DNA of 27,500 nucleotides from the NCBI GenBank assembly GCA_030674185.1, contig JAPXFY010000211.1:22501-50000 (forward strand). Reading direction: 5' to 3'. The DNA comes from Monoplex corrugatus. Taxonomy: Eukaryota > Mollusca > Gastropoda > Littorinimorpha > Ranellidae. A program made the translations under genes and the position numbers. Below, piece after piece: positions 18,430 to 27,500 of this stretch (positions are counted from its first letter, which is position 1; each line of letters starts with the position of its first letter). A model generated the notes under the pieces. The model saw only the letters and a program-made list of their open reading frames with translations. It did not search any database and was not told the DNA's origin.

Positions 18430-19260
18430 AATGGATATGTTATAGGAACTCGTTTTTATAACTTTTTCCACCTATTTTTGTGCTACAGTTCGTTTTTTTA
18501 TGCTCATATCCTATGCATATACTACGAGTAACAAGGACCAGCTCTAAGATAGGTCTAAAGGGACATAACTCTAATATCTATGAGTAACAAAGCGTTTTGA
18601 AGTCTGAAGTATGAAGTCTGTTGATGTCAATGGCATCAACATTTAAATGTCATTACATGTTCATCACAGTTTAACACTCTATTTGTACAATGCGTTCCTA
18701 ACATTTGCAGAATGGCTTCTCTTAAAAGTCAGAAAAATCAGTATTATTCGTCATTACCTTTCCATGGATAATACTTAAGTAAGTATATGTTTATTTGTTT
18801 TGTCTCATATTGAGTAAGTGCAAAAGTGTGGTTAGTCTTCCAGGGTATTTGTCTACAGAAGCTAGTTAGTTTGAAATAATGCTGCTCACCTATTTTTAAG
18901 TCTTCCAAAAACGAGCACAACTCCTGTCTCCTCAAATATTGCATCTGCTTCAGTCTAGAAACAATTATAACCTCTCCCCATTATGCTTCATATTTGTCTC
19001 TGAAACAGGATCTCTATCACTTGAAAACCTATACCCCACGCAAAAAGCTTCGCTTCACTTTTAACTTCAACGTCTTTTATGTTCTATCTTTATACTCAAA
19101 TATGTTGGCATGCATATCTTGCTTACCAGAGTGCATTTACACGATCATGTAATTTTTGTCGAAAAGCACCAACAACTTGAATCTGATTTTTAGGTCCTTG
19201 AAAAATATTATCACCAAACCCATATTCACTCAAGCATATACGCATATTCGTTTATAATGT
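18430..19260. other. Unassigned AT-rich sequence
   Basis: About 830 bases with no recognised repeat copy in the window, no coding signal and no splice-flanked exon. A short frame at 18944-18744 (- strand) has no family resemblance. Confidence 0.5.
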
Positions 19261-19262
19261 TT

Positions 19263-19435
19263 GTGTTCAACCACACAACACGAACACACACATGTGCACA
19301 CACACACACACACGCGCATGCACGCACACACACACACACACATACACACACACACATACACACACACAATAACAGAGAGAGAGAGAGAGAGAGAAAGAGA
19401 TGCACAATTACATATACCACACCCACACAAACATA

Positions 19436-19488
<53 letters not shown>

Positions 19489-19507
19489 ACACACACACAC
19501 ACACATA
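19263..19507. repeat. CA array with an internal (GA)n tract
   Basis: CA repeat with CGCA and CATA interruptions, then a GA run at about 19374-19398, then pure CA at 19438-19486. No gene. Confidence 0.92.
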
Positions 19508-19594
19508 GATAACTATATGCTTAGAGAAGTGATCCAATAGTGTTTTTAATCAATGTTACGTCAAGCCCAACCACGTTCCATTCATTATCCCAAC

Positions 19595-19717
19595 TAATCA
19601 CTCGCTCACACACAGACAAACGCGTCCACCTAGACTGACAGACAGACAAACAGATAGACAGGCGTACATGCATGAAGCATCCATGCACGCACGCACACAC
19701 GCACGCACACAAACTCA

Positions 19718-19773
<56 letters not shown>

Positions 19774-20200
19774 AGCAGACACACAATACATGAGATATAC
19801 ACATACACGCGCACATCTCTCTCTCTCTGTGTTCTCTCTCTATCTCTCTCACATACACACAAACATACACACTCTGTCTCTATGTCCCTAGTTCGCTCCC
19901 TCCCTCTCTCTTCCTTTCTCTCTCCCTCATCTCTCTCACTCTTACTGAGAGAATGAGAATGAGAGAGTAAATAAAGAAGCATGAGAGAGGAGCCAGAGAG
20001 AGATGAGCCACAGAGAGAGAGAGAGAGAGAGAGAGATACAGACAGACAGACAGACTGGCAGACAGACAGACATAGAGACAGAGAGAGACAGGCAGACATA
20101 CGTACAGACAGGCAGAGATAGAGACAGAGAGATAAAGGGAGTTAGTGAGATAGACAGACAGAGACAGACAGACAGACAGATACAGAAGTAGAGAAAGAGG
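19595..20200. repeat. Low-complexity cluster: (CA)n, (CT)n, (GA)n, (CAGA)n
   Basis: CAGA-like sequence is followed by CA repeats (19680-19770), CT-rich sequence (19818-19940), an abrupt switch to GA-rich sequence after 'actgagagaatgagaatgag' near 19944, and CAGACAGA repeats to about 20185. The pyrimidine-to-purine switch means the two halves can pair as an imperfect inverted repeat. Confidence 0.9.
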
Positions 20201-20284
20201 GAAACATTGATTGTGGAAATCAATGACAAAGTAGTCAATTCCTTCCCTTGTTATTTACATTATAATAGATAACCTCATTAGTTC

Positions 20285-22200
20285 TTCAATAAAACGAAGC
20301 ACCAAAGGAATATAAACAATGCAGCCTATACATATAACAGGAATTGCTGGATGATGAATGAGCTTGTAGGTCTAGTTATTAGCAAATGGTCAAATTTCTT
20401 TCATTTCGGGCTTTTATTTTAAGCATTGATGTCTGTTTTAGGTGCAATCAGAGGTGGTCACGAAGATAAACAGCCACAGTACCCATTAATACAATAGTAG
20501 CAGAACAAGTTGATTTTGTGAAATCAAATTGTTTGAAGAACAAATATTAAGCAGAAGAATAAAAGCAAAGGAGTGACAAGATCATGCTCTTTTTCTTGAA
20601 AGATAGGCCGCAGGATTCTGAATACGCTGGAGGCATTTGACAGAGGAAGCAGTCAAGTCAGAAAAAGATATCTAAAATAATCTATGCGAGACAAGAAATG
20701 AGAAGCCATAAGATTTTATTCAGCAACAGTTCACAGACATCAACACATAGAAATGAAACGTTGCAGTTGAGAGTAAAAAGACTGACATTTTCGATGATGA
20801 AGTTTTGCATGGAGAGCTGAGGCTCAAGAGCAATACCCATGTTCTTGAATAAATCGGAAAGTACAAAAATAATGCCATTAAGATGGAAAGAACACTCATT
20901 TTTGTAACTGTTTTCATATGTTCTCAACGAATCTGAGAATGGACTGAAAGTTCAGAGGACCACCACTAACGTTCAACACACTACAAGTGTGACTATCCTT
21001 TAGGCATTTGTGCAGCAGGGTGTGGACAGGTCGTCAAATAATACACGTAGTCGCTGGATGTCACGTTCATCTAGAAGCTGGCTCAAGACTGAATTGTACT
21101 GACTGGCGAAATCCAAAATGTGACTAAGAAAGAGAAAATGAAGATTTTAGCGTAGATTTCAGATTGCAACATGTCAGTATCGACTTCTAGCATACAGGTG
21201 TAGACAGACAGATGGAAAACAATATTTCAAGATGGTCTGAAGGAAATTAGCCCAGGACTGAGACTGATGTAACAATTTCATCAGTGCTTCAAATGATCAG
21301 CCAGTCAATAGTATGACCTTTAATGTGTGTAGGCTAGCCCACGAGTTGAGAGAGACTGGTTAGATTCAGAAAGACACAAGCGCTTGGTTTCCGTATCATG
21401 TTGATCATCAAATTGTCTGTTGACGTCACCGACCACGAACGACGAGCTTCCCTGATCAGAAATGTAATAGCAAAATACTGAATTTCATCGTGAAATGTGG
21501 AAAGGGTTATTTTGTATGGCTAGGAGGAGGACGGTAAATGCAAGAGAAAACAGCAGACTGACCTGAAACACATGTACGAAGTATGATTTGAGCAGGTTTA
21601 AATGACAGAATATAGAAAGGAAAGGAGTCAGAGGAGAGACCAGATACATGCACGTCTTTGTACATGACAGTTATTCCACCATCGAGGGAGTCTCAAGGGA
21701 AAGAATGATGTTTGTAAACAATGCGTTTCATTGTTTGATTTTGGGCTCGTGTCCACTTGACTTTTAACTAAGTTTGTTTTAGATATATGGGATCAAATGC
21801 ATGTAAAGTCCTGTAAAGTTACTTTCACAAATAAGTTCAGTAAAGTCAGTTTATCATCATGACAGACTGTTAAACAAACAAACAGAACACAAAGGAGTAT
21901 CAGAAGGCCACAATGGACAGTGAGGCAGGGAAGAACCAAAAGGCAGCAAAGGCATGTGAGACAGGGGCGTATATATGGAAGAAGCCAGGACAGAAGATTG
22001 GTACAAATGACAGGAACTGCAGAAGTTCTTGTTGAAGACAAGGAAAGATCACAGATGACGGGAGGGATAATCTTAACCTTCCCTGTCTTGCTGTCAGTCT
22101 TACCACTCTCCTCTGCTCCTTAAGGGTCAGAGGTCACGGTACATTGCATAGATGGAATCCAGCTGACCGTTAGAACTCACAGTATGTCAGTAACTGAACA
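20285..22200 (-). mobile_element. LINE copy B1, RT core deleted
   Basis: CR1/L2-type relic on the - strand. 20288-20930 is the RT thumb region, matching copy A at 11-480. The RT palm is missing. Endonuclease sequence follows at about 21140-21780: on the - strand a serine/aspartate-glycine block, 'SLDGGITVMYKDVHVS', near 21690-21645, 'VFSCIYRPPPS' near 21560-21530 and 'SGKLVVRG' near 21460-21435. The last corresponds to the strand leading to the G-D-x-N motif. 21790-22200 probably holds the region upstream of the endonuclease, much decayed. The 3' end lacks the tail motif and borders simple repeats. Confidence 0.7.
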
Positions 22201-22214
22201 GAAAACCACACTCG

Positions 22215-25010
22215 TATTAAAAAATATGAATCACATTTATAAGGCACCACATGGTGATGCAAGAATCAAAGCAAAGACCACACTCTCATCATTCACCAAA
22301 TCACTCACTCAATAACAATCAAAATTCTAGGGCACAAAGCACTTGCAAACTGGAATGGTGAGGATGAAGGTGTTGGGGTGGGGGGTGGGGGACCAAAAAG
22401 GTGAGCATGTAGAGGAAGAAATCACTGCTGGACAAAAAGGTATGTCTGGACTTAAAGGAAGGCAGAGTACATGTCAGTCAAATAAAGGAAGCTGGTTTCA
22501 GTTGTATGGACCAGACACAGAAGAAGAGCAACAACTGACTGTGACATATTTGTACTGGGGAATTTGTAAACTAATATCTGAAGCAGAACGGAGAGGTCAG
22601 ACATGGGTGTACAATTCAGAGGTGGTCATGAAGATAAATAGGTGCAGTAGCATTGGTAGACTTGTAGCATATTGTACTGATGTAGTGTGGTATTCTGTGA
22701 GAAACGAGTAGTCAGTAGAGAAAGTGAAGCAAAGGAGTGACACGATCATGTCTCTTTTTATGACAGGCAAGATAGGCCACATAATTCTGAATATGCTGGA
22801 GACGTGCAACAGAAGAAGCAGACAAGCCAAGAGCATAGAGTTAAAATACTGTAACTGCTGATGGAAGACAAAATCAGAGAAGTTGCAAGTATATATGCTG
22901 CTAAAGTTGAAAGATAACAGCAACTAGAACAGAAACGATGCAGTTGATGGTAACAAGACTGGAGATCGGGTGATGAACTTTTACATAGAGATTTGAGGAT
23001 CAAGAGCAACAACCAGGAACCAGAAAGAAATTAATCAGAACGCGTATTTAGTACAGCCAGACAAGACAGGCTCCAGACCAAAATCAGAAAGTACAACAGA
23101 GTTGCCCGCTAGTTGGATAAATCAAACTGTTATGGTGGAAACTTGTCCTTTGTGCCAAAGAACATCGTATCAGTCTATCTCCATTCAAATGAAGCTTATT
23201 CTGTATCATCCAATTTTGAATCTCATCATAACAGTCAGAGACTTTAGAAAGAACAGCTGACATGTTTTCAGGGATAAACTGTTGTGGAGTTGGGAGTCAT
23301 CAGCATAGAAATATTTGATGTTGTACTGACTGATGACATGGCCAGTGGTATTATGTAGAGTGTAAAGAGAAATGGTCGAAGTACAGATCCTTGATGGACC
23401 GTATATGCAAGTGGCTGAGGTTTAGATTCAATTATCACGACTGACTGAAAGCGGTCGGACAGGTATGACATAAACCACGAAAGACCACTACTTTGTATTC
23501 CAAATGTGTGCTCTAGCTGAGAGAAGAGGATGCGGTGGTCAATGGTGTCAAAAGCAACAGAAAGATCTCAAAGAATATGAGTAAAAGCAACAAATCATAA
23601 TGCGAACGCGAGCAGTCTTGGTGCTGTGTCAACGGTAAATTAACTGAAAAAATGGTGACAGTTGTTGGCTGAGAGATGATTGATTGTTTTAAAACCACTT
23701 TCTGAAGGAGCTTGGAAAGGAATAGCAATTGGAAACAGGGTGATGCTTTTTTTTAAAATGTTAGGGTCGAGATTATTCTTCTTCAGCAGAGGTCAAACAG
23801 TGGCTGTTTTGAGAGAAGATGGGACAATTCCAGTGAGAAAAGAGGTGTTAATGATACGCATAAAGGATAGATTATGCACAGGGAAGTGTTTGTGAAAAGA
23901 AAAAGCAGCTATAGGATCACGGTCACAAGACTTGAATGACATTTCTTTCAGGATGCCATCAATCAGACTTCCAGAAACTGATTGAAATTCACTGAGTGGA
24001 ATGCCTATGAGTGGAGGAGCAGAATGAAATGGAAGGAAAGAGGATTTGTCTGGTTTACCTCAAAGCTCATTCATTTTGGAAAAAAAGAAAAAAATGGAAA
24101 AAGTCTCTGGGAGATTTGGAGGACTGATATGATGTTAGGTGGAAATAGAAATGAAATAATTTAGTAGCACCCGCAAATGAGACATTACAGAGAATGGGCG
24201 TTTTGTACTTGCATGTTCAAGGATCTGGTGCAATAGAAGCCAGTTTTAACTTTCAAATTCATTTTCGTGGCTGTTTTTGCATGCTTGAAAAAATAGCCGT
24301 GAATGAACTACACGTTTAGAGGATCATCATTGACGGCCGGAACGTCTACAACCTTGTTTGGCCACACATATTTCATTTGCGTACCAGGATGCAAATAGCC
24401 GGTCAGGTAGAATAGGAATGGCTGGGGGTGCCTGCGCATCTACATGTAAATTCTGGTGCAAGACTGTATTGCATTGACTAGCAGTAAGGGAGAAAATAGA
24501 AAGAGAGTAGAGACGATTTACAACTTCAGATGAGAGGATTTAACGTTGATAGATTAAAGGTTATTATGGATGGCAGTTTGCTTCCAGTGCACAGTTAGAA
24601 TGACAGAGTGACAATAAACAGAAGAATGGTCTGAAGAAAGTTGGTCTAGGGCTAAGACTGACGTAACAAGTTCATAAGTGTTAAAAGGGATCAGCCAGTA
24701 AATGATATGTTTTTACATGTGTGCGGGCTGGTCCACAAAGCTCAAGTTAGACAGAGAGTAGGCACAAGCCCCTGGTTTCCCATTCAACGTTAACATCAAA
24801 GTGTACGCTGACATCGTCATAAATGACACACTTTCCTGATCTTAGAGTGTAGTGGCCCAGGAGAGACTCAATTTCATTATATAAAAAGAAAGAAACAAAC
24901 AAACAAAAAAACACACATGAAAGAACAGAGTTTGTTTGCATAGCTGGACAGAGGACGTAAATACAAGAGAAAATTACTGCTTGACCAGACACACCAAGAA
25001 CGTGGTTGGC
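22215..25010 (-). mobile_element. LINE copy B2, RT plus endonuclease relic
   Basis: A second relic of the same subfamily, lying directly after B1 in the same orientation. The 3' end at about 22242-22223 has a tail-like 'GTGCCTTATAAATGTGATTC'. RT C-terminal scraps such as 'CTLPSFKSRHTFLSSS' occur near 22470-22420. The RT core includes 'MSYLSDRFQSVVIIESKPQP' with 'HQGSVLRPFLFTLYIIPLAM' (23471-23330) and 'FLSKLLQKVVLKQ' (23720-23690). The endonuclease lies near 24860-24760, with 'LLGHYTLRSGKCVIYDDVSV' then 'HFD'. Many stops and shifts. It is closely related to the + strand relic at 6040-6949. Confidence 0.75.
23011..23070. mobile_element. Short fragment of the foldback element inside LINE B2
   Basis: 'aaccaggaaccagaaag', 'cagaacgcgtatttagtaca' and 'gccagacaagacaggc' match the arm of the foldback at 26642-26726 and the copy at 510-575. 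The equivalent spot in B1 (after 'caagagcaa', about 20832) lacks it. About 57 bases appear inserted in the thumb region of B2. Confidence 0.6.
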
Positions 25011-25019
25011 TATTCTCGA

Positions 25020-25053
25020 AAGAGAGCGAGGGAAAGAAAGAGGGAGAGAGAGA

Positions 25054-25121
<68 letters not shown>

Positions 25122-25182
25122 AGACCGAGAGAGGGAGAGAGGGAAAGAAAATTAGAGAGAGAGGGGGAGGGAGAGAGAAAGA
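25020..25182. repeat. (GA)n-rich array
   Basis: Purine-only GAGA/GAAA/GGGA tract of about 160 bases. The Arg/Glu-rich frames on + and Ser/Leu-rich frames on - are artefacts. It separates LINE B2 from the second copy of the 1.2-kb repeat. Confidence 0.93.
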
Positions 25183-25229
25183 TGTAAATGTGATCATTTA
25201 GCAATTTTCATTCTTTTCGAATCCTTTGT

Positions 25230-25663
25230 TACAAGAGAAAAGTTGAGGCCCTCTTTTGGACACTGACTAAATGTTGCTGTCTCTCCAGTTGTACATTAAG
25301 TTCGTGTCTGCTCGAGGGCTTCCCAATTTCTCTACAACTTAAGAAGCCATGTGGTCAGAATGTCTTCTGATATTTTGAGAAATGGTGATTGTTAAGATAG
25401 CTGTCCAAAGACAATAATAACACAATGGTTGTAGGGAATCCATTTCACAGACAAATGCAAGTTATGGTGGTGTTCAGTGATTCTCACACAGTTGTTGTTT
25501 TTGTTGTTGTTGGTTTCGTTTTTTTGGATTGTTTTTTTTTTCTTGCTTTTCTGTCTTTTTCAGGAGCGCAGACATATATACGAACATACACGCACACACA
25601 TGCACACACACACACCCACCAACTCACCTCCCCCACACATGTATATATATATATATATGTATA

Positions 25664-25697
<34 letters not shown>

Positions 25698-26338
25698 CAT
25701 CTATACATAAATACAGAGAGACAGAGGTACAGAGAGAAAGAGAGAGAGAGGGAGTGAAAGGAAGAGAGAGAGAGGTATTTAAATTTGTGCATTATTTGTT
25801 TCCACCTATACTAGTTCTAATTTCTTTTCTCCTTCATTTTTTTGTTGTTGTTGGTTAATTTGTTTGATTTTCAATCCTTTTGCAGTATCTTATTTACAGT
25901 CCTATGTTCTGTTGTGTCAATGTAAGTAGATGATCAAGGGCATATACATAAGATGGACACTGTGCTAGTATCTATACCGTTGTGCAAATACAGATTCATT
26001 TTAAATTTTGTTTCAATGCACTTAGTGGTTTGAGAGAGAGAAATAAGAAGTTATTACTATGAGATACCGTGTTCAGTTTTCCAGTTGTTCAACAGCTAGG
26101 CATGGTAAACGAAGAGGGATTACTGTTTTTGTGACTGACTATACACACACATTTACTTTTGCCATGGATATAGTGTGGTGACAGAGATAGCCTTAGACTT
26201 GCAGTGATCTGAGAGGAATCATGAACGAATCAGGAATTGTAAATGAAGTGGATAAAACGGTAATAAAAGATTGCAAGAATAGAAAACCAATAACAGGCCG
26301 ATAAGTGATGATAATAATTAGAGATTCAGCTTCCTTAA
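25230..26338. repeat. 1.2-kb dispersed repeat, copy 2
   Basis: Same-orientation homologue of 729-1925. It runs from 'agaaaagttgaggccctctt' (25236) to 'gagattcagcttcctta' (26320-26336), after which the two diverge. It has the same nested microsatellites (25575-25775). Eye alignment suggests roughly 80-85 percent identity outside the microsatellites. No coding signature. Confidence 0.7.
25575..25775. repeat. Composite microsatellite (CA)n-(TA)n-(GA)n
   Basis: Equivalent of the tract at 1050-1376, with a shorter GA part and a longer TA part (25640-25697). Confidence 0.9.
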
Positions 26339-26339
26339 T

Positions 26340-26612
26340 TACATATTACTGTACTGGAAATATCGACACAACGTTTGTAAACATCCATATATATTGCATT
26401 TACAGTGTATGTTTGTGGCAGTTATTCGTTTACAGTACAAAAATGTTCATAATAATCCTTTGAATAAACACCAATCTTTAATAATTGTGTTGTATGACAT
26501 GTTCATTAATGATACATGTTCCTCAATGGAGTAAACTGATTTCAGGTTCATTACAAACAAGTTCATCTGTGGTATATGATCTTTGTATTTGCATTTATGA
26601 TTATGAAATTAC
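26340..26612. other. Unassigned AT-rich sequence
   Basis: About 270 bases between the 1.2-kb repeat and the foldback element. Nothing recognised. Confidence 0.5.
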
Positions 26613-26623
26613 GCATGATTTGT
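26613..26623. repeat. Putative target-site duplication, left copy
   Basis: 'gcatgatttgt' directly precedes the foldback element. Confidence 0.6.
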
Positions 26624-27050
26624 CCGAAACAAGTGTGACTGCCCGCGTTCAAGCAAACAGGAACCAGAAAAAAGACGAAAGAAGAATACGAACGCGTATT
26701 TAATACGACATGACAAGACAGGCGCAAATTTTCGGCCAACTGACATTAGTCAGGCGCAAGATTACAAACAAACAAACAACGGATACAAACATTTTGAGAA
26801 AAAGACTGAAACTTTCCTGCTGCTGTGTCCTATGTTAGAAAAGGAGTAAACTGACTTTTCTCACATTGGACAGAGCAGCAGGGACGTTTCAGTCTTTTTC
26901 TCAAAAGTTTTGTATCTGGTGTTTGTTTGTTTGTAATCTAACGCTTGACAAAGGCCAGTTGGCCGAAAATTTGCCGAAAATTTGCGCCTGTCTTGTCTTG
27001 TTGTATTCAATAGGCGTTCGTATTCGTCTTTCGTGTTTTTTCTGGTTCTT
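26624..27050. mobile_element. Complete foldback (long inverted repeat) element
   Basis: A 427-base element made of two imperfectly complementary arms of about 200 bases. The left arm blocks 'gaaccagaaaaaagacgaaa', 'gcaaattttcggccaactga', 'attacaaacaaacaaac' and 'ttttgagaaaaagactgaaa' reappear, reversed and complemented, in the right arm in the correct order. The apex is at about 26840-26870 ('gacttttctcacattggaca'). The right arm has a small internal duplication, 'gccgaaaatttgccgaaaat'. It is flanked by identical 11-base direct repeats, compatible with a target-site duplication. It has no coding capacity, so any movement would need enzymes supplied from elsewhere. Confidence 0.8.
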
Positions 27051-27061
27051 GCATGATTTGT
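27051..27061. repeat. Putative target-site duplication, right copy
   Basis: 'gcatgatttgt' directly follows the foldback element and is identical to 26613-26623. Confidence 0.6.
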
Positions 27062-27500
27062 GATTAGGTCTGAAATGTTCCCTGATCAAACAGTAGTGAA
27101 GTATATAAACAAAATAGTTGTGTTCAGTGGATTTTATAGATGTAATATTATGGTAAACGTCATACAGAGTTCTTTGGCGTTGTGACAGAAGGATACACCA
27201 TTCTAAATCCCCAAAACATGTGTTGCAAACTTCCCCATTCATTCCTACGAAACGAGGAGGCGTTGTTACTTCTAGGACCATTTGCACAAAAAGATCATTT
27301 CTCTCCAATCTGCGTTGAGTTAATACAATTTGAAACCACGCACGTTTTATGTCTTTTATTTCTGAAATTTTCTTAAATATTTATACTACGTTCAAGTTCT
27401 TTATCCAATTTGCCCTCTCAGTCATAACAACATGTAGATGTAGTTTCATTCTCAATTAATAATTTTGGTGATTGGGCTTCTCTATTTAGAAACAAATTTA
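27062..27500. other. Unassigned AT-rich sequence to the window end
   Basis: About 440 bases with no recognised repeat, motif or exon. Short frames here overlap the foldback element or show no family resemblance. Confidence 0.5.

Noticed and set aside
17934..18461. Three overlapping Met-Tyr-Val-Cys frames of 160-175 residues
   Set aside because: The TATG repeat contains no stop codon in any + frame; the frames exist only because of that.
22343..22711. A 122-residue + strand frame
   Set aside because: It runs antisense to the RT C-terminus of LINE B2, whose motifs explain the sequence better.
24877..25197. Ser/Leu-rich and Arg/Glu-rich frames of about 80-106 residues
   Set aside because: They translate the (GA)n array at 25020-25182.
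27182..27376. A 64-residue frame near the window end
   Set aside because: Short, without domain resemblance, splice signals or a homologous copy in the window.

Overview
The window is animal nuclear DNA that looks like an accessory, repeat-rich stretch of a lophotrochozoan genome, most probably a gastropod mollusc. This rests on one spliced gene with GT-AG introns, many decayed LINE and tRNA-derived SINE copies, very dense CA/GA/TATG microsatellites, and a receptor of the type hugely expanded in molluscs. The species is inferred, not proven. Nothing looks bacterial: there are no operons, ribosome binding sites, CRISPR arrays or rRNA genes.

The only credible intact host gene is a class A (rhodopsin-like) G-protein-coupled receptor on the + strand. 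It has three coding exons, 7995-8344, 11027-11572 and 15539-15782. Both introns are phase 2, and together the exons give an uninterrupted 379-residue seven-helix protein. It keeps D2.50, P5.50, P6.50 and an N-x-x-x-Y in TM7, but it has ERC for DRY, lacks Cys at the expected 3.25 position and lacks the TM4 Trp. It resembles the orphan or candidate chemosensory receptors of molluscs.

Layout. 1-1925 is a composite repeat: a LINE reverse-transcriptase thumb fragment, a one-armed foldback insertion, and a 1.2-kb unidentified repeat with nested CA/TA/GA microsatellites. 2160-5680 holds a SINE candidate and a long decayed CR1/L2-type LINE on the - strand with a recognisable 3' tail. A 203-bp second copy of part of its own RT follows at 5689-5890. 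6040-6950 is an older LINE relic on the + strand with an inverted piece. 7995-15782 is the receptor gene. Intron 1 carries the C-terminal half of an RTE-like LINE (antisense) and intron 2 carries the N-terminal half of an RTE-like LINE (sense), plus SINEs. 16560-20200 is mostly simple repeats with one good SINE. 20285-26338 contains two more LINE copies and then a second copy of the 1.2-kb repeat, so the outer parts of 1-1925 are repeated in direct orientation about 20-25 kb away. 26624-27050 is a large foldback element flanked by an 11-bp direct repeat.

I see no multi-gene system. The most unusual structures are the foldback family (one complete copy, one with most of one arm lost, one short fragment), the long direct repeats on either side of the receptor gene, and the receptor's departures from class A consensus.
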